64,000 bases of DNA from CAVUAT01 sp963848045 (GCA_963848045.1 CAWKCC010000003.1:434001-498000), one strand, 5' to 3'; positions 7,192-16,730 are shown, counted from the stretch's first letter. Made by a program: numbers and translations. The notes: a model not told the origin generated them from the letters alone.

Positions 7192-7656
7192 TTGTCGTTT
7201 CTAGGACAGTACGAGCACAACCTCGACGCGAAGGATCGCCTCACGGTGCCGTCGAAGTTCCGAGCGGCTCTTTCGGATGGAGTGATTCTGCTGGCGGGCC
7301 TGGACCCCTGCATCTGGATCTTTCCGGCCGGCAGCTACCAGGGCTTCTCGGCCGAGATCCTGGGGGGCGCCAACCCGCTCTCTCCGGACGGGCGCAAGAT
7401 GCGCCGCCACTTCTTCGGCAAGGCCGACGACGAGACCCTCGACTCGGCCGGTCGCATTCACGTACCCAAGAGCCTGGTCGAGCACGCGGGCCTCGAGGGG
7501 CCGTGCGTGGTGCTCGGCATGAGCGACTACATCGAGGTCTGGAGCGCGGAGCGCTGGCCGCAGTTCGAGGCCGACACAAAGGAGACCGTGAACGAGGTCG
7601 CCGAGAGCTACGCGGGGACGCTCAGCGCCCAAACGACGACCGGGAGCGAGGGCTGA
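7192..7656 (+). CDS. mraZ: Transcriptional regulator MraZ
   Basis: A 154-residue MraZ with two SpoVT/AbrB-like halves. Each half carries the family DxxGR-type motif (LDAKDRLTVPSKFR near 14-27; LDSAGRIHVPKSLVEH near 84-99). MraZ forms ring-shaped oligomers that bind repeats upstream of the dcw cluster and control it. The TTG start has a good GGAGAGGAAG site upstream. It begins the cell-wall/division cluster; rsmH follows 1 base after its stop. Matching operator repeats lie in its promoter. Confidence 0.95.
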   Translation: MSFLGQYEHNLDAKDRLTVPSKFRAALSDGVILLAGLDPCIWIFPAGSYQGFSAEILGGANPLSPDGRKMRRHFFGKADDETLDSAGRIHVPKSLVEHAGLEGPCVVLGMSDYIEVWSAERWPQFEADTKETVNEVAESYAGTLSAQTTTGSEG

Positions 7657-7657
7657 G

Positions 7658-8683
7658 ATGGCACGAACGATGACGATCGAAGCGGGTGGCGCGGCGGTAG
7701 CGGCGAAGATTGGCTACGTGCCCCACGATCACGAGCCCGTGCTGCCCACAGAGCTGGTCGACATCCTCGACCCCCGACCCGGCGAGACCTTCGTCGACGC
7801 CACCTTCGGTGGCGGCGGCCACGCGCGGCTGATCGCGGAGCGGCTCGGCCGCGAGGGCGAGCTGATCGCGATCGACCGCGATCCAACCGCCGAGGCCCGC
7901 TGGCGGGAGTTCTCCGCCGACGCTCCCTCGCCGACGCGCTTCCTGCGCGCTGACTTCGTGGCCGGCCTCGAGGGTTTGAGCGGTGAGGGCGTGCGGCCCG
8001 ACGGCATCGTCTTCGACCTGGGCATGAGCTCGATGCAGATCGACGCCTGGGAGCGCGGCTTCTCCTACGCCTACGACGCGCCGCTCGACATGCGCATGGA
8101 CCCCGACCAGAAGCTGACCGCGGCCACGATTCTGAACGAGTGGCCGCAGGAGCGGATCGCGCGGGTGCTGCGCGACTTCGGCGAGGAGCGCCGCGCCGGC
8201 TCGATGGCGCGCGAGATCGTCCGCCGCCGCCCGCTCACGACGACCTCCGAGCTGGTCGCCGCGATCAAGGCGGCGATCCCGCCGGCCGACCGCTTCGGTC
8301 GCGGCCATCCGGCCAAGCGCGCCTTCCAGGCGATCAGGATCGCGGTCAACGGCGAGCTTGAATCGCTCGACAGGGCGCTGCCCCTGGCCTGGGCGCTGCT
8401 CCCGGTGGGCGGTCGGCTCGGCGCCATCTCCTTCCACTCGCTCGAGGACAGGCGGGTCAAGCGCTTCCTGGCCGAGCGCGCCCGGGGCTGCATATGCCCT
8501 CCCGAGATCCCGGTCTGCGTCTGCGGCCGCGAGCCCGAGGCCGAGCTGCTGACCAGGCGCGCCCTCGCGCCGACCCCTGAGGAGATCGATCGCAACCCGC
8601 GCTCGGCCTCGGCCCACCTGCGCGCCGCCCGCAAGATCCGCGAGCGCGACGCGGCCGACGAGAAGCGGGAGCGCGAGAGCTGA
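7658..8683 (+). CDS. rsmH: 16S rRNA (cytosine(1402)-N(4))-methyltransferase
   Basis: A 341-residue RsmH/MraW. The SAM-binding loop DATFGGGGHA is at 47-56. Family motifs DLGMSSMQID, PLDMRMDP, GHPAKRAFQAIRIAVN and ISFHSLEDRRVKRF follow in order. The enzyme methylates C1402 in the ribosomal P site. A Cys-rich CICPPEIPVCVCG segment near the C-terminus is usual in the family. It sits in its standard place after mraZ, with its stop overlapping the ftsL-like start (ATGG at 8683). Confidence 0.96.
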   Translation: MARTMTIEAGGAAVAAKIGYVPHDHEPVLPTELVDILDPRPGETFVDATFGGGGHARLIAERLGREGELIAIDRDPTAEARWREFSADAPSPTRFLRADFVAGLEGLSGEGVRPDGIVFDLGMSSMQIDAWERGFSYAYDAPLDMRMDPDQKLTAATILNEWPQERIARVLRDFGEERRAGSMAREIVRRRPLTTTSELVAAIKAAIPPADRFGRGHPAKRAFQAIRIAVNGELESLDRALPLAWALLPVGGRLGAISFHSLEDRRVKRFLAERARGCICPPEIPVCVCGREPEAELLTRRALAPTPEEIDRNPRSASAHLRAARKIRERDAADEKRERES

Positions 8684-9501
8684 TGGGCGCTCCGGCCCTG
8701 GCCCCCCCGCGCGCACCAGCGCCGCGCAGCAAGCCGGCGCGGCGGCGCAAGCCGGCGCGTCGCGCCCGCCCCGCCTCGGCGCGCGGGTCCGGCGCCAAGC
8801 GGCGCCCGAACCGCGCGCTCGCCTCTCAGGCCGGCCCCCGGCAGGCCGGCAGCCGCCCACGGCGGCGCGCGTCCAAGCAGCAGCGTCGCCACCGAGTCGC
8901 GGACTACCGCGGTTCGCAGGGGATCGCGCAGCCCGCGCTGGCCGGCGCGGCGCTGATCCCGCAGGCCGCTGTGAGCGCGGCCGGAGCGGTGCGCGACCTC
9001 TCCGATTCGAGCTTGATCGTGCGCCTCACCCGCGGGCGCGGCTGGATCGGGCTGCTCTGCTTTCTGCTGGGCGGGATCGTCGCCCTCAACGTGATCAGCC
9101 TCAGCCTCAACGCGGGCTCGGGGCGCGTCTCCCAGCGGGTCAGCGAGCTCGAGCGCTCCAACTCGGCCCTGCGCGCTGAACTGGCCACGGAGCTCTCGGC
9201 CAGCCGCATCGAGGCTGCCGCGGCGGCGGCGGGGCTCGCCGTGCCGCCCCCCGAGGATGTGAGCTACCTGAACGCGCGCGACGGCGACCTCAGCGAGCTG
9301 GCCAGCCTGCTCGCCGACGACGCAGTCCTCGCGGGCGAGGCTCCTGCGAGCTCCACCGCGCCCGCCCCCGCGCCCACCGTCGAACCGGCGCCCGCCTCGG
9401 CTGCTCCCGCTTCCGGTCCCAGCGCCCCCGCCGCGAACGCCCCTGCGGCCCCGGCTCCGGCGGCTCCGAGCCCGGGAGCCACGGGGGGAGTCGGGCTCTG
9501 A
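8683..9501 (+). CDS. ftsL: FtsL-like division protein with long basic N-tail
   Basis: A 272-residue protein in the ftsL position between rsmH and ftsI. It has a long Arg/Lys/Pro/Ala-rich cytoplasmic N-terminus (1-75), one membrane helix (about 119-140, GLLCFLLGGIVALNVISL), a short coiled-coil segment (RVSQRVSELERSNSALRAEL) and a Pro/Ala-rich C-tail. This bitopic plan fits FtsL, which joins FtsB/FtsQ and activates FtsWI. It is much longer than typical FtsL (about 100-120 residues) because of the two low-complexity ends. Function is assigned from topology and position, not sequence identity. Confidence 0.75.
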   Translation: MGAPALAPPRAPAPRSKPARRRKPARRARPASARGSGAKRRPNRALASQAGPRQAGSRPRRRASKQQRRHRVADYRGSQGIAQPALAGAALIPQAAVSAAGAVRDLSDSSLIVRLTRGRGWIGLLCFLLGGIVALNVISLSLNAGSGRVSQRVSELERSNSALRAELATELSASRIEAAAAAAGLAVPPPEDVSYLNARDGDLSELASLLADDAVLAGEAPASSTAPAPAPTVEPAPASAAPASGPSAPAANAPAAPAPAAPSPGATGGVGL

Positions 9502-9526
9502 GCGGAGCGGTGGTGATCCAGGGCCG

Positions 9527-11185
9527 ATGAGAGCGATCGACAGGCGCCTCGGCCTTCTCTTCTGCTTCTTCCTGGTCCTGTTCGGCTTCGCCTTCGCACG
9601 CGCAGCGTGGCTCCAGGGGGTGCGCGGCGGCGAGCTTCGCGCCGACGCCCGCACCCAGCAGGTGACCGCGGTCACCGTGCCGGGGGAGCGAGGAAGGGTC
9701 CTCGACCGCAGCGGCAAGGTGCTCGCGGTCACCGAGGACGCCGCGACCGTGATCGCCACGCCGTATCAGGTGGCCGATCCTGTCGCGGCCGCCGCGGAGC
9801 TGGCGCGCATCCTTCCAGCCTCCCGCACCGAGCTGGGGGAGAAGCTCTCGGACCCCGATTCCGGCTTCGCCTACCTCGCCCGCAAGGTCGGCCTCGACCA
9901 GGCCGCAAAGGTCGAGAAGCTCGGGCTCGCGGGAATCGACACGCTGCCCGACAGCCGCCGCGTCTATCCGCAGGGGGAGCTGGCCGCCCAGGTGATCGGG
10001 GCGGTCGGCAGCGAGAACCAGGGGCTCACCGGACTCGAGAAAGCCCAGGACCAAACACTGGCCGGCGACGACGGCGAGCAGGAGGTCGTGCACGACGCCC
10101 GGGGCAACCCGATCCGCTTCGATCTGGTCAAGCCGGCGAGCGTGGGCGACGACGTGCGCACCACGATCGACGCCGCTATCCAGGATCGCGCCGAGGAGAC
10201 GCTGGCCGCGGCGGGCGAGCGCTACGCGGCCAAGGGCGCGACCGCGATCGTCATGAATCCCAAGACCGGGAACGTGCTGGCGATGGCGAACTGGCCCGGC
10301 TACGACCCCTCGGACCTCGAGTCCGCCAGCTCCGAGGCGCTCGCCAACCGCGCCACCGGGTTCACCTACGAGCCGGGCTCGACCTTCAAGGCCTTCACCG
10401 TGGGCGCGGCGCTCGACGAGGGGCTGGTCACGCCCGACACGAGCTTCAGCCTGCCCTCGACGATCCAGGTGGCAGATCGCGAGATCGAGGAGGCCCATGC
10501 GCGCCCTCCGATCGACGCCACGGTCGCGCAGATCCTCGCGCAGTCCTCCAACGTGGGGGCCGTCACGATAGGCCTCGAGCTCGGGGCCCGGCGCTTCGAC
10601 TCCTGGGTGCGCCGGCTCGGCTTCGGCGAGCCCACCGGGATCCAGTACCCCGGCGAGGAACGGGGGCTCTTGCTCGATCTCGCCGACTACTCGGGCTCGA
10701 GCATGGGCAACCTCCCGATCGGCCAGGGCCTGTCGGTGACCCCGCTGCAGATGGCTGCCGCCTACTCGGCGATCGCCAACGGCGGCATCCTGCGCCACCC
10801 GCGTCTGCTCACCGAGGTCGGCGGGGATGCCGTCGGCGCCGACGCCGCGGGCCGCCGGGTGTTCAGCGCGCGCACGTCGGCCCAGCTGCGCCGCATGCTC
10901 GAGGGCGTTGTCGCGGCGGGGGGGACGGCCTCGGAGGTGAGCGTGCCCGGGTACCAGCTCGCGGGCAAGACCGGCACCGCCGAGAAGGCAGAGGACGGGG
11001 GCTATTCGGAGTCGCGATACGTCGCCTCGTTCGTCGGCTTCGCCCCGGCGAACGACCCGAAACTGCTGGTGGCCGTGATGGTGGACGAGCCGACCTACGT
11101 CCATACGGGCGGCGAGGTCGCGGCGCCCGTGTTCGGCGAGATCGCCGCGTTCGCGTTGCCCTACCTGGGAATCAGCCCCGGCTAG
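9527..11185 (+). CDS. ftsI: Septal peptidoglycan transpeptidase (class B PBP, FtsI)
   Basis: A 552-residue class B penicillin-binding protein. It has an N-terminal anchor (about 8-25), a PBP-dimer domain starting with GERGRVLDRSGKVLA, and a transpeptidase domain with the active site S285-T-F-K, S340-S-N and K481-T-G-T. It cross-links septal peptidoglycan with FtsW. There is no PASTA domain. The standard dcw position, before murE, supports septal specificity. All three catalytic motifs are intact. Confidence 0.95.
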   Translation: MRAIDRRLGLLFCFFLVLFGFAFARAAWLQGVRGGELRADARTQQVTAVTVPGERGRVLDRSGKVLAVTEDAATVIATPYQVADPVAAAAELARILPASRTELGEKLSDPDSGFAYLARKVGLDQAAKVEKLGLAGIDTLPDSRRVYPQGELAAQVIGAVGSENQGLTGLEKAQDQTLAGDDGEQEVVHDARGNPIRFDLVKPASVGDDVRTTIDAAIQDRAEETLAAAGERYAAKGATAIVMNPKTGNVLAMANWPGYDPSDLESASSEALANRATGFTYEPGSTFKAFTVGAALDEGLVTPDTSFSLPSTIQVADREIEEAHARPPIDATVAQILAQSSNVGAVTIGLELGARRFDSWVRRLGFGEPTGIQYPGEERGLLLDLADYSGSSMGNLPIGQGLSVTPLQMAAAYSAIANGGILRHPRLLTEVGGDAVGADAAGRRVFSARTSAQLRRMLEGVVAAGGTASEVSVPGYQLAGKTGTAEKAEDGGYSESRYVASFVGFAPANDPKLLVAVMVDEPTYVHTGGEVAAPVFGEIAAFALPYLGISPG

Positions 11186-11286
11186 GCACCGGCGCGGCGG
11201 CCCGGCCCCGCACCCCCGCCGCCCGCTGTGGCGGCCCTCGACCGGGCAAGGGCTCGGCGCGTGCGGACTTGGGCCGGTGGCGAGCC

Positions 11287-11292
11287 TAGAAT
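11287..11292 (+). promoter_or_regulatory. Leaderless -10 box of murE
   Basis: TAGAAT lies 8 bases before the murE ATG, with no Shine-Dalgarno site between. Transcription would begin at or next to the start codon. This gives the murE-to-ftsQ block a promoter of its own inside the dcw cluster. Confidence 0.55.
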
Positions 11293-11300
11293 CGTCCCGA

Positions 11301-12812
11301 ATGGAGCTGGGAGAGCTGCTGCGCGCCTCGGGCGTCGCCGTCAACGACACGCGCGGCGCGCAGTCAGTCGATCTCATATCGCTCGCCTACGACAGCCGCT
11401 CAGCCGGCCCCGGCTCCCTCTTCTTCTGCGTCCGCGGGCTCGAGGCCGACGGGCATCGCTTCGCCGCGGACGCGGTCGGTGCCGGAGCCGCCGCGCTGGT
11501 CGTCGAGCGCCCACTCGGCCTGGGGATCCCCGAGGTCGAGGTTGCGGACGCGCGCGCCGCGATGGCCCCGCTCGCCGCCGCTTTCTACGGCGATCCCACC
11601 GCCGAGCTGACCGTGGTCGGAATCACCGGCACCAACGGCAAGACGACCACCGCCTTCCTGCTCAGGCAACTGCTCGAGGCGGCCGGGGTTCGCTGCGGTT
11701 TGCTCGGCACCGTGCACCGGGTGGTCGGTGGCGAGATCCGGGAGGTCGAGCGCACCACCCCCGAGGCGATCGACGTGCAGGCGAGCTTTGCCGAGATGCT
11801 CGCCGCGGGCGACGCGGCGTGCGTTATGGAGGTGTCCTCCCATGCGCTCGCGCTGCACCGTGCCGACGCCATCCATTTCGCAGCCAAGGTCTTCACCAAC
11901 CTGACGCAGGACCATCTCGACTTCCACGACGACATGGAGGACTACTTCGCCGCCAAGCGCCTGTTGTTCAGTGCCGAGAGCGGCGCACCGAGCCTGGTGC
12001 TCGAGGGCGGCGTCTCGGTGGTCAACGTCGACGATCCCTATGGCAGGCGGCTGGCCGCCGAGCTGACCGCTGAGGACGAGCTGGAGGCCCTGCTGACATA
12101 TTCGGCGAAGGGCGCGGAGGCGGACCTCTCGGCCGGCGAGGTGAGCTTTGACGCCACGGGCGCGCGCTTTCGCGCCAGCACGCCTGCCGGCCCGCTCGAG
12201 GTGCGCACGCGGCTCCCGGGTGATTTCAACGTCGCCAATGGCCTCGCCGCGCTGGGCGCTGCCCACGCACTCGGTCTTGACCTGGTGAGCGCCGCCGAGG
12301 CCCTGGCCGCGGCCGAGCAGGTACCCGGCCGCTTCGAGCCGATCGACGAGGGGCAGCGGTTCGGGGTGCTGGTCGACTACGCGCACACTCCCGACTCGCT
12401 CGAGAACGTACTGGAGGCCGCGCGGCGCCTCACGGCCGGCAGGGTGATCTCGGTCTTCGGATGCGGTGGCGACCGCGACCGCGACAAGCGGCCCCTGATG
12501 GGCCGCGCTGGAGCCGAGCTTTCCGACCTCGCGGTGATCACCTCCGATAACCCCCGCAGCGAGCAACCCGGCGAGATCATCGAGCAGATCCTCGCCGGCA
12601 TCGAGGACCGCGGTGACGTCGTGGTCGAGCCCGACCGCCGCGCCGCTATCGCCCTGGCGCTGTCGAGAGCCGAGGCCGGGGACACCGTCGTGATCGCCGG
12701 CAAGGGCCACGAGCAGGGCCAGGAGTTCGAGGCGGGGCGCAAGGTCCCGTTCGACGACCGTGACGTGGCCCGCGATGAGCTGCGCCGTCTCGCCGTCGGC
12801 GACCGGACGTGA
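11301..12812 (+). CDS. murE: UDP-N-acetylmuramoyl-L-alanyl-D-glutamate:meso-diaminopimelate ligase
   Basis: A 503-residue Mur ligase. The ATP loop is GITGTNGKTTT with Lys114. A MEVSSHALALHR segment follows, and the amino-acid selectivity motif D416-N-P-R is present. DNPR is the known signature for meso-diaminopimelate over lysine, so the cell wall should be the mDAP type. It adds the third residue of the peptidoglycan stem. ATG 11301 was chosen because a TAGAAT box precedes it and the upstream in-frame GTG adds only 8 non-conserved residues. Its stop overlaps the murF start. Confidence 0.95.
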   Translation: MELGELLRASGVAVNDTRGAQSVDLISLAYDSRSAGPGSLFFCVRGLEADGHRFAADAVGAGAAALVVERPLGLGIPEVEVADARAAMAPLAAAFYGDPTAELTVVGITGTNGKTTTAFLLRQLLEAAGVRCGLLGTVHRVVGGEIREVERTTPEAIDVQASFAEMLAAGDAACVMEVSSHALALHRADAIHFAAKVFTNLTQDHLDFHDDMEDYFAAKRLLFSAESGAPSLVLEGGVSVVNVDDPYGRRLAAELTAEDELEALLTYSAKGAEADLSAGEVSFDATGARFRASTPAGPLEVRTRLPGDFNVANGLAALGAAHALGLDLVSAAEALAAAEQVPGRFEPIDEGQRFGVLVDYAHTPDSLENVLEAARRLTAGRVISVFGCGGDRDRDKRPLMGRAGAELSDLAVITSDNPRSEQPGEIIEQILAGIEDRGDVVVEPDRRAAIALALSRAEAGDTVVIAGKGHEQGQEFEAGRKVPFDDRDVARDELRRLAVGDRT

Positions 12813-14179
12813 ACTCGTTGACGGGCGAGGCCGTGGGCGCCGCCACCGGCGCCGAGGCGCTGGCGGAAGGGCCCGCCTCAGCTCCGCGGCGGGTCGTGAT
12901 CGACTCGCAGTCGGCCGGACCGGGCGACCTCTTCGTCGGCCTGCCGGGCTCGCGGCACGACGGGGGGCAGTTCGCCCTCGACGCGATCCGCGCCGGCGCC
13001 TGGGGAGTGATCGCCGGCTCGCAGTGGGCTCGCGAGCTGGTCGAGATGCGCCGGCGTGGGGCCCACGAGTTCGAGGGCTGGGTGTTCGCGACGCCCGACC
13101 CGCTGGGCGCACTGCAGGCGCTGGCGCGCCACTGGCGTCGCGAGCTCGGCTGCGCGGTGATCGGCATCACCGGCTCCACCGGCAAGACCTCCGTCAAGGA
13201 CATCTGTCGGGCCATCCTGCCCCTGCAGGGCGTCCATGCCAGCCCCGCCAACTACAACACCGAGATCGGCCTGCCCCTGGCGGTGCTCGCCGCCCCGGTC
13301 GGGACCGACGTGCTGGTACTGGAGATGGGGATGCGCGGTCCCGGGCAGATCGCCGAGCTCGAGGCGATCGCCGAGCCCGACGTCGGGGTGATCACGAACG
13401 TCGGGCACGTGCACGTCGAGCTGCTGGGCAGCATCGAGGCCGTGGCAGCCGCCAAGGCCGAGCTGGTTGCGGGCCTGCGCCCGAACGGAACCGCCGTCGT
13501 GCCGGCGGCACCCGGCCCGCTCGAGGCGCACCTCGACGCCGCCCCGAAGCTGCTTCGCTTCGGCGACGGCGGTGACGTCTTCGCCACAGCGGTGAAGGCC
13601 GGCGAGGGGTGGACGAGCGCCGTGGTCAACACGCCCAGCGGTAGCCACGGGTTTCGCTTTCCGTTCATCGAGGCCTACAACCTCGACAACGCCCTCGCGG
13701 CGATCGCCGCCGGCGAGGCCCTGGGGCTGCCGCTGGAGCGGATGGCCGAGCGAGCGCCGGGGATAGTCTTCTCGCGGCTCCGCGGCGAGTTCGTCGAGCT
13801 CGCGGGGAGCTCGATCCTGATCAACGACTGCTACAACGCAAACCCGGTCTCGATGAGGGCGGCGCTCGACAACCTCGCCGCCCTGGCCGTGGAGGGGCGC
13901 CGGATCGCGGTGCTGGGCGAGATGCGGGAGCTCGGCTCCGAGGCCGAGGTCCTGCACCGCGAGGCCGGCGAGCACGCCCGCGCGAGCGGCATCCGGCACC
14001 TGATCGGGGTCGGCGCGCTCGCCGCCGCATACGGCCCCGACCAGCAGGTCGCCGACGCCGAGGCGGCCGCCGACGCGCTCGAGGGCGTGCTCGGCGAGGG
14101 CGACGTGGTGCTGGTCAAGGGCTCGCGGGCGATCGGGCTTGAGCTGGTCGCCGAGCGCCTCGGGCGAGGACCCGGATGA
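12809..14179 (+). CDS. murF: UDP-N-acetylmuramoyl-tripeptide:D-alanyl-D-alanine ligase
   Basis: A 456-residue Mur ligase with the ATP loop GITGSTGKTS (Lys126), the ASPANYNTEIGLPL substrate region, LEMGMRGPGQIAEL and NDCYNANPVSM. It adds D-Ala-D-Ala to the stem tripeptide in the cytoplasm. Its GTG start overlaps the murE stop (GTGA) and its stop overlaps the mraY start (ATGATG), so the three genes are translationally coupled. Confidence 0.95.
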   Translation: MNSLTGEAVGAATGAEALAEGPASAPRRVVIDSQSAGPGDLFVGLPGSRHDGGQFALDAIRAGAWGVIAGSQWARELVEMRRRGAHEFEGWVFATPDPLGALQALARHWRRELGCAVIGITGSTGKTSVKDICRAILPLQGVHASPANYNTEIGLPLAVLAAPVGTDVLVLEMGMRGPGQIAELEAIAEPDVGVITNVGHVHVELLGSIEAVAAAKAELVAGLRPNGTAVVPAAPGPLEAHLDAAPKLLRFGDGGDVFATAVKAGEGWTSAVVNTPSGSHGFRFPFIEAYNLDNALAAIAAGEALGLPLERMAERAPGIVFSRLRGEFVELAGSSILINDCYNANPVSMRAALDNLAALAVEGRRIAVLGEMRELGSEAEVLHREAGEHARASGIRHLIGVGALAAAYGPDQQVADAEAAADALEGVLGEGDVVLVKGSRAIGLELVAERLGRGPG

Positions 14180-15150
14180 TGGGCGAGATCCTGATCGCCG
14201 GCATGGCGGCGATGCTGCTCTGCATCTTCCTCGGGCCCAAGTTCATCGAGTACCTGCGGTTCAAGGAGTTTGGCCAGCACATCCGCGAGGAGGGCCCCGA
14301 GCAGCACCACGAGAAGGCCGGCACCCCCACGATGGGCGGCCTGATCGTGTTCGCGGCGATCGCGATCCCCTATCTGGTCCTCTCCGACCGCGATGTCGCA
14401 AGCCTCGCCGTGTTCGGCGTCGCCGTCGGCTGTGCGTCCATCGGTTTCGCCGACGACATCACCAAGCTGACCAAGCGGCGCTCGCTGGGGCTCTCGGCGC
14501 GATGGAAGCTGCTGCTGCAGTTCTTCCTCGCCGCCGCGCTCTTCTACGTCGCCGTGCACGAGGTCGGCCTCGATTCGGTGATCGAGCTGCGCGTCGCCGA
14601 CGCACGGCTGGACATCCCCGACTGGGCCTATCTCGTCCTGATCTTCCTCGTCATCGCCGGGTTCTCCAACGGCGTCAACCTCACCGACGGTCTCGACGGG
14701 TTGGCAGCGGGCTGCTGCGCGATCGTGTTGCTCGCCTACACGGCGATCACCTTCATCACGAATGAGCAGGACGACCTGGCGCTGCTCTCGGCCTGCCTGG
14801 TCGGGGCCTGCGTCGGCTTCCTCTGGTTCAACTCCTTTCCCGCCTCCATCTTCATGGGCGACACGGGCTCGCTGGGCCTCGGCGGGGCGATCGGGGCGCT
14901 CGCGGTGATGACGCAGACCGAGGTGCTGCTGATCATCATCGGAGGCATCTTCGTGATCGAGGCGCTCTCGGTAGCGCTGCAGGTGTTCACCTTCAAGGTG
15001 TTTCGTCGCCGTGTGCTGCTGATGGCACCGCTGCACCACAACTTCGAGCTGCTCGGCTGGTCGGAGACCAAGATCATGCTGCGCTTCTGGATCATCGCCG
15101 CCGTTTGCTCCGGAATCGGCTTCACGCTCTACCAGCAGGCGATCGGCTAG
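14176..15150 (+). CDS. mraY: Phospho-N-acetylmuramoyl-pentapeptide transferase
   Basis: A 324-residue polytopic membrane enzyme that makes lipid I on undecaprenyl phosphate. Visible signatures are QHHEKAGTPTMGG (about 42-54), the catalytic Asp pair in FADDITKL, NLTDGLDGLAAG, FMGDTGSLGLGG and the late HHNFELLGWSE. About ten hydrophobic helices fit the family. It is coupled to murF. It is followed not by murD, as usual, but by a secreted protease gene. Confidence 0.96.
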   Translation: MMGEILIAGMAAMLLCIFLGPKFIEYLRFKEFGQHIREEGPEQHHEKAGTPTMGGLIVFAAIAIPYLVLSDRDVASLAVFGVAVGCASIGFADDITKLTKRRSLGLSARWKLLLQFFLAAALFYVAVHEVGLDSVIELRVADARLDIPDWAYLVLIFLVIAGFSNGVNLTDGLDGLAAGCCAIVLLAYTAITFITNEQDDLALLSACLVGACVGFLWFNSFPASIFMGDTGSLGLGGAIGALAVMTQTEVLLIIIGGIFVIEALSVALQVFTFKVFRRRVLLMAPLHHNFELLGWSETKIMLRFWIIAAVCSGIGFTLYQQAIG

Positions 15151-15213
15151 CGGGCGCCTCGAATCGCGCCCAGGATGCTTGTGGCCGGGTCAAGAACGAG
15201 GCGGTTCGCGCCG

Positions 15214-16665
15214 ATGCGTTACTTGCACGTGTCGTTGCACGCTTCCATCCGCAGGAGCACCCTGATCGCCGTGGCCGCAGCCGCGACGGCGCTCGGCGTC
15301 TGCGCGAGCCCCGCACCTGCACATCACGACCCGGCCGCACCAGTCGCCGGGGCCGCCCCGGTCGTCACGGCCCAGGGCGTCTCGGGTGTGCGGGCCCCGG
15401 TTGCCCGGCACGTCGACCCCAAGGCCGAGTTCGCCTCGGGAGCGACCGACGAGACACCGGCTCCGGGAAGCGTGAAGCTCAGCGCGGCCCTGCCGGCGAG
15501 CTGCCCGGTGGTCGACCGCACCACCGACGACGCGCGCAACTCCCCATACCCTCCCGGCGCCCGCACGATCAAGGTGATCTACGCGCATCCCGCCGACGTC
15601 GGCAACCGCCTCTCCACCTATGGTCCCGCCATCCAGGCGGCCGTCAAGGCGATGTCCGACTTCACAGCGTCGGAGTCCGGTGGGCGCAGCCAGCTCCGCT
15701 TCGACATCGGCAACTTCGAGGGCCCCCATTGCGTCGACATCCAGCGCGTGGCGCTACCCGGCACGAGCTCCTACTACGGCGCCTCCGCCGCCCAGGCCTT
15801 CGGCAAGGTCGCCGGCGACGTGCTCGCGCGGCTCGGCCCGCAGGCTTCCTATCGCAACGTGCTGATCTGGGCGGACGGCGTCGCGCCCGCGGGCGTCGCC
15901 GGCGAGGCCGAGGCGGCGATCGGCCCGGCGGGGGAGAGCCCCTCCGGCGCCATCCACAATGGGGGCGGGTTCTTCGCCGTTCTCTACGGGCGGGGCGGCA
16001 CCGACTTCTTCGGCAGCGCCACGCCGTTCCCGGCCGGTCAGACGAGCCGCCGGCACATGGAGATCGCACTCCACGAGGCGACTCACAACCTGGGCGCCGT
16101 GCAGCTCTCGGCGCCGAACAGCTCCGGCGCCGGACACTGCAACGACGAGTACGACGTGATGTGCTACGAGGACGGCGGCAGCGGCTCGCCGTTCGAGGCG
16201 CCCGAGTGCGACGGGGCGCTGAGCGCGCCCAACGACCCCTACGGCCCGGAGTTCCAGGCCTGGGACTGCAACCGGGATGACTACTTCAACGTCAGCCCGG
16301 CCGGCGGCTCCTACCTGGATACGCACTGGAACATCGCCGACTCGGCCTTCCTGTGCGCGATCGCGACCTGCACGCCACCCGACGCCCAGAGCCCCGATGT
16401 GATGCTGACGCGGGTCCCCCGCAAGCGCAGCAGGGCGCGGCGCGTCAAGATCAAGTTCGTGGTCAGCGAGCGCGCCACCGTTCGCTGCCGGCTCGACAGG
16501 CGCAAGCCGAGGCCCTGTAACAACGTCTTCAAGACGCGCGTCAAGCCGGGCAAGCACAAGATCGTCGTCAGCGCGACCGACCAGGTAGGCCTGCGCGATC
16601 CGAGCCCCGCGAAGACCCGCTTCAGGATCAAGAAGCGCTCCAAGAAGGGCTCCAAGAAGGGCTGA
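15214..16665 (+). CDS. Secreted metzincin-like zinc metalloprotease with Ig-like domain and basic tail
   Basis: A 483-residue exported protein. It has a signal peptide (about 1-33), a protease region with the zinc motif H287-E-A-T-H291-N-L-G, then AGHCNDEYDVMCYEDGG, where the His/Asp may supply a third ligand and DVM may be a Met-turn. The C-terminus is an Ig-like unit with a Cys pair (CRLDRRKPRPC; VKPGKHKIVVSATD) ending in a Lys-rich tail (RIKKRSKKGSKKG). The same C-terminal plan is found in the beta-helix protein at 55.5-57.2 kb. It is inserted between mraY and murD. ATG 15175 is an alternative start; 15214 gives the better signal peptide. The substrate is unknown. Confidence 0.8.
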   Translation: MRYLHVSLHASIRRSTLIAVAAAATALGVCASPAPAHHDPAAPVAGAAPVVTAQGVSGVRAPVARHVDPKAEFASGATDETPAPGSVKLSAALPASCPVVDRTTDDARNSPYPPGARTIKVIYAHPADVGNRLSTYGPAIQAAVKAMSDFTASESGGRSQLRFDIGNFEGPHCVDIQRVALPGTSSYYGASAAQAFGKVAGDVLARLGPQASYRNVLIWADGVAPAGVAGEAEAAIGPAGESPSGAIHNGGGFFAVLYGRGGTDFFGSATPFPAGQTSRRHMEIALHEATHNLGAVQLSAPNSSGAGHCNDEYDVMCYEDGGSGSPFEAPECDGALSAPNDPYGPEFQAWDCNRDDYFNVSPAGGSYLDTHWNIADSAFLCAIATCTPPDAQSPDVMLTRVPRKRSRARRVKIKFVVSERATVRCRLDRRKPRPCNNVFKTRVKPGKHKIVVSATDQVGLRDPSPAKTRFRIKKRSKKGSKKG

Positions 16666-16683
16666 GCGCCGAGGGGGCGCCCC

Positions 16684-16712
16684 GGCCCCCGGCACGCAGG
16701 GAGCCGGGGTCC
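16684..16712 (+). terminator. Hairpin after the protease gene
   Basis: The 10-base arms 16684-16693 and 16703-16712 (CCCCGGC pairing with GCCGGGG at the core, one mismatch) enclose a 9-base loop, 18 bases after the protease stop. There is no T tract. It may separate the protease from murD. Confidence 0.5.
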
Positions 16713-16730
16713 GAGGGCGAATCTGGTTAT

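Noticed and set aside
9290..11377. Open frame of 695 codons on the minus strand
   Set aside because: It is a shadow of ftsI, whose three active-site motifs are intact on the plus strand.
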